DNA of 64,000 nt from Pseudomonas fluorescens (GTDB taxonomy: Bacteria; Pseudomonadota; Gammaproteobacteria; Pseudomonadales; Pseudomonadaceae). The stretch spans positions 1 through 64,000 of the forward strand of contig NZ_MSDF01000054.1 of the NCBI RefSeq assembly GCF_002022275.1, in the 5' to 3' direction. Below the pieces are notes generated by a model, which was given only the letters and a program-made list of their open reading frames with translations, was not told where the DNA came from and searched no databases. This document shows positions 44,738 through 52,484 of the stretch, in pieces (position 1 is the first letter of the stretch; each line of letters opens with the position of its first letter). Position numbers and translations under genes: made by a program.

Positions 44738-45327
44738 GCGAGGCGCTGCTGTATTCCTTCAGGCGCTGCCCATATGCGATGCGGGCGCGGTTGGCGCTGC
44801 GCTACTCAGGCGTGCCGGTGCAGATTGTCGAGGTTAGCCTCAGGGCCAAGCCGGCTGAAATGCTCGCGCTGTCGCCCAAGGGCACCGTGCCGGTGTTGAG
44901 CGTGGATGGCCGGGTGATTGAGGAAAGCCTGGAAATCATGCAATGGGCGCTGGCGCAGAACGATCCCGAGGATTGGCTGCTTGGCGGCGACCCTGCGGTG
45001 CTGACACTGATCGCCGAGAATGACCAGGGCTTCAAGTATCACTTGAATCGATACAAATACGCCGAACGCTACCCCGAGCAGCCGACGGAACATTATCGGG
45101 CCGAGGGCGAGGTGTTTTTGCAAAAGCTTGAAGGGTTGTTGGCCGAGCGGGATTACCTGTTGGCCAACCACCTGACCCTGGCGGATGCTGCACTGGCGCC
45201 CTTCGTGCGTCAGTATGCCCATGTGGATCGAGTGTGGTTTGCCGGTACTTCGTATAAGCGGTTACAGGTTTGGCTTGATCGCTTTCTGGAATCGCCACTG
45301 TTTAACGCGGTGATGGCGAAATCCTGA
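44734..45327 (+). CDS. Glutathione S-transferase family protein
   Basis: 197 residues. N-terminal thioredoxin-like domain with FRRCPYAMRARLALRYSG (glutaredoxin-type CPYAMRA active site), cis-Pro loop KGTVPVLSVDG and ESLEIMQWA. Followed by a helical GST C-terminal domain with LTLADAALAPFVRQYAHVD. GTG start overlaps the sbcC stop, and GGAGG lies four to five bases upstream. Co-translated with SbcDC, a linkage seen by position only. Substrate unknown. Confidence 0.88.
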   Translation: MSEALLYSFRRCPYAMRARLALRYSGVPVQIVEVSLRAKPAEMLALSPKGTVPVLSVDGRVIEESLEIMQWALAQNDPEDWLLGGDPAVLTLIAENDQGFKYHLNRYKYAERYPEQPTEHYRAEGEVFLQKLEGLLAERDYLLANHLTLADAALAPFVRQYAHVDRVWFAGTSYKRLQVWLDRFLESPLFNAVMAKS

Positions 45328-45344
45328 TCCCAACACACTCTACT

Positions 45345-45429
45345 GTGGGAGCTGGCTTGCCTGCGATGCAGACAACTCGGCGTATCAGACTTTCCGAGTT
45401 GATTGCATCGCAGGCAAGCCAGCTCCCAC
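45345..45429. repeat. REPIN
   Basis: Inverted REP pair between the GST gene and the convergent small exported-protein gene; centre unrelated to the twins at 39 kb. Confidence 0.9.
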
Positions 45430-45453
45430 AGTTGACCGTCGCTTGATTCAAGC

Positions 45454-45633
45454 TCACTGCTGGGTTTTGTGATCCAGTGCGGCGTAGAAGTTGGCGCTCT
45501 GTTGCAGGTATTTCTGGGTGTAGGCGCTGGTGCTCGATTTTTTGCTGGTGACATCCACGCTGGCGGCCGCTGGCAAGGCTACGGTGGCGGAAACAGCGGA
45601 AGCGGCGATGATGGAGAAAAGATTCAAGTTCAT
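45454..45633 (-). CDS. Small exported protein (59 aa)
   Basis: Short gene read directly from the minus strand. The product begins MNLNLFSIIAASAVSATVA, with a signal peptide ending LPAAASVD, and leaves a mature peptide of about 34 residues rich in Ser, Thr, Gln and Tyr (SSTSAYTQKYLQQSANFY). AAGGG lies eight bases before the ATG. I do not recognise a named family. Similar small secreted proteins are common in Pseudomonas. Confidence 0.65.
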   Translation of the reverse strand: MNLNLFSIIAASAVSATVALPAAASVDVTSKKSSTSAYTQKYLQQSANFYAALDHKTQQ

Positions 45634-45736
45634 GTCAGTAACCCTTGTGTTCGTCTGGTTGGGTGGCCGGGGAAGGCCTTGGAACCAAACTTACGCCCGA
45701 GGGCTGAACCTTAGAAATGCTTTGAAACAGTAGCCG

Positions 45737-45755
45737 CTATTAATAGAATTAATAG
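45737..45755. promoter_or_regulatory. A/T-rich perfect palindrome
   Basis: CTATTAAT-AGA-ATTAATAG, eight-bp arms, between the lactonase terminator and the small exported-protein gene. Possible operator; its regulator is unknown. Confidence 0.35.
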
Positions 45756-45763
45756 AAAGGCTC

Positions 45764-45784
45764 AGGCCCCGCACTGCGGGGCCT
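45764..45784 (-). terminator. Terminator-like hairpin after the lactonase gene
   Basis: Nine-bp GC stem (AGGCCCCGC/GCGGGGCCT) with a three-base loop, six bases after the stop. The following minus-strand sequence is only GAGCCTTTC, so the T run is poor. Confidence 0.6.
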
Positions 45785-45789
45785 GTGGC

Positions 45790-46965
45790 TTATTGACGCA
45801 CCAGGAACTTGAGGTCGCTGGGGGCATCAATCGCCAATTTCTGCACGGTTTTACCCAGCAGGCCGGTTTTCGGGTCACGCTCAACCACCACAATTTCATT
45901 GCTTTTCTGGTTAGCGATCAGCAAAAACTTGCCGCTCGGGTCCAGGCTGAACTCGCGCGGATGGTCGCCCTCTACGGAACGGCGCTGCAACTCCTTGAGG
46001 TGCGCGGTGGCCGGGTCGATGCTGAACACCAGCATCTGGTTGGCGGTGCCGCGGTTGCTCACGTACAGAAACTTGCCGTCACTTGAAGCGTGCAGCGCGG
46101 CGCCGGCCTTGTCGGACACGGGCTGCCCTGCGGCAAACTCCACCAGCTGGGTTTGCGTGAGCTTGCCGTCGTTGTAGTCAAATACCGCGACCTGAGCGCT
46201 CATTTCAGTGGTTAACCAGGCGTGCTTGCCATCGGCACTAAACAACAAATGACGCGGACCGCTGCCAGGCGGCAGTTGAATGGACGCCGGGGTGGCCGGA
46301 GTCAATGGCAGCTCGTGGTTGGCCTTGGGGTCGTAGTGGTAAGCAAAGACCTTGTCGGCACCCAGGTCTTGAACAAACACGTACTTGCCATCCGGCGACG
46401 ACACCACCGAATGCACATGGTTGGAGGCCTGACGCTCAGGGTTCACGCGGCTGGCCGGGTGGGCACTCAACTGCACCGGCGGCGACAGCTTGCCGCTGGC
46501 ATCAACGGGCAACACCGCCAGGCTTCCGCCCGGATCTTCCAGCACCGAATAGTTGGCGACGAACAGGTAGCGCCCATCAGCGGCCAGGCTGGAATGGGTG
46601 GGTTCGTTGCCCAGGCTCTGCACCTGGTTGATCAAGGTGAGCTGATGATTCTGCGGGTCGATGCTGTAGCTGCTGACACGACCCACTGGATCTTTCTGAC
46701 CCGGGCCGTTCTCATTGACTACAAACAGATGCTTCTGGTCCTTGGAAATCGTTAGCCACGACGGGTTGGCCGCCTTGGCCGCGAGTACCGGCTTGCCGCT
46801 GAACTGCCCGGTGCGGCTGTCGAATTGCAGGCGGTAGATACCTTCACTGGTGCCGGCGGTGTAGCTGCCCACCAACAGTTCATAAGTGTCAGCCGGTGCA
46901 GCCTGTACCGACATCGCACCGACACTGCCCGCCATCAGCAGGGGCCAGAATTTACGCATCATCAT
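45790..46965 (-). CDS. Exported lactonase family protein (Pgl-type beta-propeller)
   Basis: About 391 residues. Signal peptide MMMRKFWPLLMAGSVGAMSVQA, then a seven-bladed propeller of the 6-phosphogluconolactonase/carboxy-cis,cis-muconate cyclase family: LLVGSYTAGTSEGIYRLQFD, NEPTHSSLAADGRYLFVANY, NHVHSVVSSPDGKYVFVQDLGADKV, SGPRHLLFSADGKHAWLTTE, HPREFSLDPSGKFLLIANQKSN. Export makes the cytoplasmic Pgl role unlikely; a periplasmic lactonase is more plausible. Three adjacent ATG codons are possible starts. Its start lies inside the end of the DUF5629-like gene, so it is translationally coupled. Confidence 0.85.
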   Translation of the reverse strand: MMMRKFWPLLMAGSVGAMSVQAAPADTYELLVGSYTAGTSEGIYRLQFDSRTGQFSGKPVLAAKAANPSWLTISKDQKHLFVVNENGPGQKDPVGRVSSYSIDPQNHQLTLINQVQSLGNEPTHSSLAADGRYLFVANYSVLEDPGGSLAVLPVDASGKLSPPVQLSAHPASRVNPERQASNHVHSVVSSPDGKYVFVQDLGADKVFAYHYDPKANHELPLTPATPASIQLPPGSGPRHLLFSADGKHAWLTTEMSAQVAVFDYNDGKLTQTQLVEFAAGQPVSDKAGAALHASSDGKFLYVSNRGTANQMLVFSIDPATAHLKELQRRSVEGDHPREFSLDPSGKFLLIANQKSNEIVVVERDPKTGLLGKTVQKLAIDAPSDLKFLVRQ

Positions 46966-47242
46966 CCGCTTCGTCCTCGTCGTTATTGTTGCCGGTGAAA
47001 GCACTCAGGCAGATCAGGCGGTGCTCGCCCGAATCACCGGTAAGGGTCCAGCTTTGCAAGGTGTCGTCAAACTTGGCGGCCTGCACCTGTTCCAGGCTGA
47101 AGTTCCAGCGTTTTTCAGCACGGCCGTCCATGGCGGTGATCAGCAGCTTGTCTGCGCTGAGTTCGAAATCAAACGCGTGCAGCCCATCGATTTCAAGCAT
47201 GTCGCTGGTGGAGAGGACGGTGGTCAGGGTGTCGGCAGTCAT
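46952..47242 (-). CDS. DUF5629-like small protein
   Basis: About 96 residues, acidic, no signal peptide. SADMLEIDG-like segment (STSDMLEIDGLHAFDFEL), a beta-rich middle (KRWNFSLEQVQAAKFDD) and a highly acidic tail (NNNDEDEADDDA). Resembles the Pseudomonas family DUF5629, from memory. Met at 47242 or 47251 are both possible starts. Its stop overlaps the start of the lactonase gene by 14 bases. Function unknown. Confidence 0.65.
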   Translation of the reverse strand: MTADTLTTVLSTSDMLEIDGLHAFDFELSADKLLITAMDGRAEKRWNFSLEQVQAAKFDDTLQSWTLTGDSGEHRLICLSAFTGNNNDEDEADDDA

Positions 47243-47488
47243 GGCAGTCAATCATCTACGGGAAAGCGCCAATGATAGCCCAGCACGGCCGGTGCAGCGC
47301 CGCTTTCAACAGGACTGACGCCATAAATACCCCGAAACAGACGCCTCAACCCCGCGTCGAACGCTGGATCAGGCCTGTTTGCGACCACGCTGCGAAACAG
47401 TTGATAACGCATTGCTGGTACCCATAAGCGGCCGGACAGGTATTTTTTGCGGCGTATGTTGTATCCCTCAAGCAAAGGAATCGCTTGC

Positions 47489-50400
47489 ATGCTATCGGTA
47501 AGAACTACACAACGCCCCTTTGTCGTCTCCCTGCCGGACGACTCACCACCACCCGCTCAATCGCCAGCACTCGGTGCACCTGCTCAGCAACCGACTTCCC
47601 TGCCCCGAGCCATTCGGACCCAGCGCCAAAGCGGGCCTGCCAACACACCCGCAAAGGTGGTGGCTGAACACTTCGCTACTCGCCCCAGCGTGCGTTCAGT
47701 CGTCGCCGAACTACTGGCGCAAGCGCTTAAAGCTCAGTACCCGACGCTCGAAATCGACATTGCCAATACGTCGCTGGCCGTCCCTATCAGCGCCGACCCG
47801 CTCCAGTACGCATTGACCCCGCTGCTGGACCTGGCGCTGGAGCACTTGGCCTCAGGCGCCGAGCTGGATTTCACCGACCGACATGGCCTTCCGTGCAAAT
47901 GGCTCGATACTGCGCATTACAGGCTGCTGAAAGTCACCGAAAGAGCTGGTCATCTCGTCATGCCCCTGGACATGCAAACCCTGGAATTGGCTATCCGCAA
48001 TCTGCGCCCCTTGCTCAAGCCCGCATTTGCAGATGCGCTGAGCCACTATTGGGGGAACAACGCTTTTGCCTCCAGCGCGGCGCCGGTCAGCCATTGGTCA
48101 TGGCTCGGTGATACGCTGCAAAACACGTTGCGCGTCGCGGCCCTCAAAGCACCCGACCTGGATGAGGTGCAGCGCCAGACGCTGGATCAGGTCACGCGCT
48201 ACCCGGACCCGGCCGACCGAGCCCACATGGCGGGTGACTCGCCAGCCCACGTGTTCGTGGTGGAGTCCACATTGAGCAAGGCGGGGAAAACCGCTGCGGT
48301 CCTGAGCCCCGACCTGCTGATTACCCGACAAGTCGACGGCCGTCACGTGGTGCTGCACACGACCGCTGCTGGCGTGGTTACACCCTACGCCTCGCTTGAA
48401 GCGTTCGCGCAGGCCTGGGAGCGCCAGCTCGGCGAACACTTCGAGTTCGATCAACTGGTCTGGAGAAGAAATGAACCCGATGGCTCCATTTTTGCTACCC
48501 AGGCTGCCATTCTGCTTGACCGGCAACTGCAAAACCTCGAAGCGATCCAGCTACCGGCCACCACCAGCGTCGAGCAACTCGAGCAGCTGTTTTCCCAAGC
48601 CAGTGCCACCGCACCGTGGTTCAGCGGCGCCTTTGAGTCGCCACCGGCTGTGCTGGATGCACTCGCCAGCAAACTGCCCGGCTGGCTGAAAAAAGCCAGT
48701 GGCGCCGAGCGCCTCACCTATCAACAGCACACCCTGGAGTTGGCTGGCAGTCTTCAGCGCAACAAGGGCCGCACCTTCCTGACAGATATCCCGGATATAC
48801 GCACCTACGCAGAACAGCAGTTGGATGCGCAATTGGCAACCAAAGGCTATCGCGCCAGAGACCTGGAAATCACGTTCAACGTGCCAGTCGGCACCCTCGA
48901 CGGTGGCTACATTGAGCCGGTAAAAATGGGCCTGGTGGACATGGCCCTGCAGAACCTTGCCGGCTTGCCCAAAGGCGCGATGAAGATCCGCCTGCGCGGC
49001 GAGCCGGTGAATGATCCGAGCGTGGCGCAACAGCTCAAAGACCTCATCAGCCAGATCGACATTGGCCAACACTACCCGGCGTTGCTTGAAAAACATCTGC
49101 TGGGCGATAGCCCGCAAACTCGCGAACGCTTGACGCTGTTCAGCGATCAAGTGCCCATACAGCTCGTCATGCAGGCCATGGAGTTCAAGCTCAAAGGCGA
49201 AAATGGCCTCACCGCGCGAGGCTGCCAAATGATCGAGGCGGTGGTTCGAGCGGGAACCGCCCCCCGAACCGTTGACGGCGCAGGCATTACCGTTCGCCCT
49301 CTGGCATTCCTGCGCAAACCCGGCGCTGCACCCGACATCGTCGAGAATATGTATCTGATTGAGCCGAGTGCGCTGGAAAAAGGCCCGCATATCCTCTACC
49401 GACCCCAGCTTTCACCACCCCTGCAGGAATTTGCCAGCCGCGAAGCGCTACTGAATGCCATACAGCAACCGGGCCCATTGCAACAAAGCATCCTGGCCTG
49501 GTTGCCCGATGCAAAGACTCGCGCGGTGTATGGCAATGGCGGCTTCCACACACCCCATATCGCCCACTACAGCCTATTTAACGAGTTTGACGCCCCCGAA
49601 ACCCCCAAACCGACCCAACTGGCCGGCGATGGCTACAGTGCCGCCACCCGGTTGCAGCAGGACCTGAACAACGGCGACCTGATGAAGCATCTGTTCAACG
49701 CCAATGCTCACAGCCTGGTCTCGCTCGCCAAAGGTCAATCCGCCTCCGACGCTGAAAGCCGCTGGGCGTCCCATAAAGAGCTGGGCTGGTTGTTGTTCAA
49801 TACCTTGCTGCCGGTATTGCGTGGCCCCGCAGCCATGGTGGGTTGGCTGATGCAGATGGCGGCGGTCGACAACGATATAGAGCGCGCGAGCGATCCGAGT
49901 AACCCCGACCCCACGGCGGCAATGGTCGATCTGTTGGTAAACATGGGCACGTTGTTGAGTCACTCTTCGGCATCCGCAGTACCCGAACGTCCCGTGGGCA
50001 CCCTGCCCTTTGCTCAGCGCCCGGAAGTGTCTCTACCGCTGACGCGCGCCGCTGAAGCTGTCGCTGACAGGGCGCCAGGTTCAATTCGAGAAGCGCCCCC
50101 GGCAACCGCTGACCAGTTCATTGATACCTCTACAAGCCCCTTCGACTTCGGGTTCAGCGCCTCGCGCGACCTGAGTGCCGCCCAACGCGCGCGCATTGCT
50201 TCATTTGCGGTGCGGACGCCTGCGCATCCAGGGGAGCCCATTGCCGGGGGAGCGACTCAAGGGTTGTTTTTGATTGGCGGCCATTTACATGTCCGAATTG
50301 AGCAACAGTGGTTTCGTGTTGCCCGGGATCCGGATGAGTTGTTCATCGTTGATGCGCAGGACAAAACCCGTAGTGGTCCGCCGATCCGTCGCGATGCACG

Positions 50401-52435
50401 AGGCCAATGGAGTTTTGATCTGGGCCCCAAGCTACGCGGCGGTATGCGTAAAGGAGCCATGGCCCGTACGGTCAGTAAAAACCTGCAAGACAAAGCGCTT
50501 AAAGACGCCGAGTACAAGCGCATCTTCCTGGATGGTTTCAATGCCTCGGAAGCTCACGGCAATGCCCTCAAGAAAATTGGCGAGACCCTGAGCAATTACG
50601 AAAGCGCCCAAAATAATCTGAGGAAACTTTGGGAGCTGAAAAACCGTCCCGCATCGGAGGGGCTTTTTGATGCTCGCTATGCCGACCAACTGCAAACAAC
50701 CGAAACGCTCAAGGCAGCGGTCGATCAACAGCTGCTCGATATCGAGCCTTTGACCCAAGCTCTCATGGCCGCAAGCGGCAGAACCGTTGAAAGCATCAGG
50801 CCGAAGAAAGTCGCCGGGGTAGATGATCTGTCCGAGTACAAACAGAACCGGTCCATGGAATACCGGGGCATGCTGAGAGCCGCCGAAGATGTGGAGGATG
50901 CCCACCGCAGGTTGTTCAACATCAGTAACCAGTACGTTGCCAGCGGCGAACCCCTGCATCAGGTTGTACAAGCCGCCAGGGAGCGCTCCAGTACTGCATA
51001 CGACGAAACGGTTAAGGCGTTCGAAACCACCTACCGCAACCGTGCAAACCTGGTTAAGGCCAAACAGGCCATCACCGATTTGTTTGAACAATGGAGAAAC
51101 GACTCACCCTACGGAGTCAAGCAGGCCGAGCAATACATCAAGGATCGCTACACCATTGCGCCTGATATCGACTTGTTGTCGGCCAGGCTGAGTGTACTGA
51201 CCAACCTCAAGGAGCTGAGTATCAATCGGTCCACCTCAAGCCGCGGACCCGATGTTGCGTTTTTCTCGAAACGCTTTGGCAACACCCCCATGGAGCCTGT
51301 GAACCAGGCCTTCCTCGACCAGCGCGAGTATCAAGGCTATACGCTTGAAGAGCGCAAGGCGACGCTGCAAACCATCATCACCACCTACCAACAGTCCTTG
51401 AGCGACGGGCTATACCTGGAGGAGACATGCCCCGCCCTGTTTCGCAGTGAATATCACGCGCTGTTTATCCAACGCTTGGGCGAGATCATCGCCGACGCGC
51501 AGGCTGACCTTGCTCAGGTGATTCGCGAAGAACAGCACTTGACTCCGCAAACGCCGACGCGCAAAGACCGGCGAGCCAGGCCGCACAATCAACGGGTATT
51601 CAAGACTCGTGACAAACAGACCCTGATCGGTACGCTGCGCCCCTCTGAGTCGGGGCGTAATGACATCATTGATGTACTGGACCCGACTACCGGAAAACGC
51701 CTCGCCAGCTACAGTGAACATCCGTCACAGCGCGAGTGGGTGGAGATAGTTGAAGGGCCCAAGGTTCAGGAACCTCGCCTGCCATCGCCCAAGTCACTGA
51801 GGGCCTACACCGCCGAAGCAGACACCCTTGTTGAGCAAGCGACCAGGCTTGAGGCAACGATTACCTACCAGAAACGCAAACTTGCTGACCCTGCACGCCG
51901 CGACACCGTCAACCCACTGGACTGGTACGACATGCTGCAAGCCCAGGCTGACAAACTGCGCGAGGTAGCCCGGCAAACCCTGGCCAACCATGGCGCCCAG
52001 GCGGAAACCGCCAACCTGGTCGCACGATGGAGATCGACAGCCGATGACCTGCAAAACAAGGCAATCCAGCACACCGCTGATGGCTATCGCGTGCAACCGC
52101 CCAAGCCGGAAAATGTCGATTTCCTGTGGCGCCATGGGTTAGTCGACATCAACCTGGTGAAGCGCGATGTGCCGACCAAAAGTGGCGATGTGTTCACCGA
52201 ATATGCCGTGCGGGAAAAGGGCAAGGTCGACGTTCTGTGGTACGCACACTTCCACTACCCTGAAAAAGGCGCAGTGCGTAACACCTACACCGCCGCGCAT
52301 TTGAAGATCGCGTCGCAACGCGCCAAGACCCAGAAAGACTTGATCAGAGAAGCCGGTAACAACCGTGTGGTGGAGCAGATCATTCGATCGCGGATTACGG
52401 CACCGCTGGATGAGAAATTGTTCCTGAAGCTGTAA
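47489..52435 (+). CDS. Giant dermonecrotic-toxin-domain (DUF6543-type) protein
   Basis: 1648 residues with no signal peptide. The first roughly 350 residues include FVVESTLSKAGKTAAVLSPDLLITRQVDGRHVVLH, as in Pseudomonas proteins annotated dermonecrotic toxin domain or DUF6543. A second module (about 530-690) contains LTARGCQMIEAVVRAG, GITVRPLAFLRKPG, NMYLIEPSALEKGPHILYRP and AVYGNGGFHTPHI. A hydrophobic stretch lies near 770-800. The remainder is a long helical, charged region. The last 110 residues (FLWRHGLVDINLVKRD to the end) look like a separate domain. No LRR, NEL or known catalytic motif is visible. AAAGGA lies nine bases before the ATG. Isolated gene, no adjacent immunity or secretion genes. 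Confidence 0.75.
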   Translation: MLSVRTTQRPFVVSLPDDSPPPAQSPALGAPAQQPTSLPRAIRTQRQSGPANTPAKVVAEHFATRPSVRSVVAELLAQALKAQYPTLEIDIANTSLAVPISADPLQYALTPLLDLALEHLASGAELDFTDRHGLPCKWLDTAHYRLLKVTERAGHLVMPLDMQTLELAIRNLRPLLKPAFADALSHYWGNNAFASSAAPVSHWSWLGDTLQNTLRVAALKAPDLDEVQRQTLDQVTRYPDPADRAHMAGDSPAHVFVVESTLSKAGKTAAVLSPDLLITRQVDGRHVVLHTTAAGVVTPYASLEAFAQAWERQLGEHFEFDQLVWRRNEPDGSIFATQAAILLDRQLQNLEAIQLPATTSVEQLEQLFSQASATAPWFSGAFESPPAVLDALASKLPGWLKKASGAERLTYQQHTLELAGSLQRNKGRTFLTDIPDIRTYAEQQLDAQLATKGYRARDLEITFNVPVGTLDGGYIEPVKMGLVDMALQNLAGLPKGAMKIRLRGEPVNDPSVAQQLKDLISQIDIGQHYPALLEKHLLGDSPQTRERLTLFSDQVPIQLVMQAMEFKLKGENGLTARGCQMIEAVVRAGTAPRTVDGAGITVRPLAFLRKPGAAPDIVENMYLIEPSALEKGPHILYRPQLSPPLQEFASREALLNAIQQPGPLQQSILAWLPDAKTRAVYGNGGFHTPHIAHYSLFNEFDAPETPKPTQLAGDGYSAATRLQQDLNNGDLMKHLFNANAHSLVSLAKGQSASDAESRWASHKELGWLLFNTLLPVLRGPAAMVGWLMQMAAVDNDIERASDPSNPDPTAAMVDLLVNMGTLLSHSSASAVPERPVGTLPFAQRPEVSLPLTRAAEAVADRAPGSIREAPPATADQFIDTSTSPFDFGFSASRDLSAAQRARIASFAVRTPAHPGEPIAGGATQGLFLIGGHLHVRIEQQWFRVARDPDELFIVDAQDKTRSGPPIRRDARGQWSFDLGPKLRGGMRKGAMARTVSKNLQDKALKDAEYKRIFLDGFNASEAHGNALKKIGETLSNYESAQNNLRKLWELKNRPASEGLFDARYADQLQTTETLKAAVDQQLLDIEPLTQALMAASGRTVESIRPKKVAGVDDLSEYKQNRSMEYRGMLRAAEDVEDAHRRLFNISNQYVASGEPLHQVVQAARERSSTAYDETVKAFETTYRNRANLVKAKQAITDLFEQWRNDSPYGVKQAEQYIKDRYTIAPDIDLLSARLSVLTNLKELSINRSTSSRGPDVAFFSKRFGNTPMEPVNQAFLDQREYQGYTLEERKATLQTIITTYQQSLSDGLYLEETCPALFRSEYHALFIQRLGEIIADAQADLAQVIREEQHLTPQTPTRKDRRARPHNQRVFKTRDKQTLIGTLRPSESGRNDIIDVLDPTTGKRLASYSEHPSQREWVEIVEGPKVQEPRLPSPKSLRAYTAEADTLVEQATRLEATITYQKRKLADPARRDTVNPLDWYDMLQAQADKLREVARQTLANHGAQAETANLVARWRSTADDLQNKAIQHTADGYRVQPPKPENVDFLWRHGLVDINLVKRDVPTKSGDVFTEYAVREKGKVDVLWYAHFHYPEKGAVRNTYTAAHLKIASQRAKTQKDLIREAGNNRVVEQIIRSRITAPLDEKLFLKL

Positions 52436-52444
52436 GAAGTCCCC

Positions 52445-52476
52445 CCTGCAGGAACGTGGGAACACGCACCTGCAGG
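52445..52476. terminator. Hairpin between convergent genes
   Basis: CCTGCAGG occurs at both ends with CGTG/CACG inside and a four-base loop. Without a T run it is a weak terminator candidate, nine bases after the toxin-like gene. Confidence 0.4.
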
Positions 52477-52484
52477 AGGCTCGG

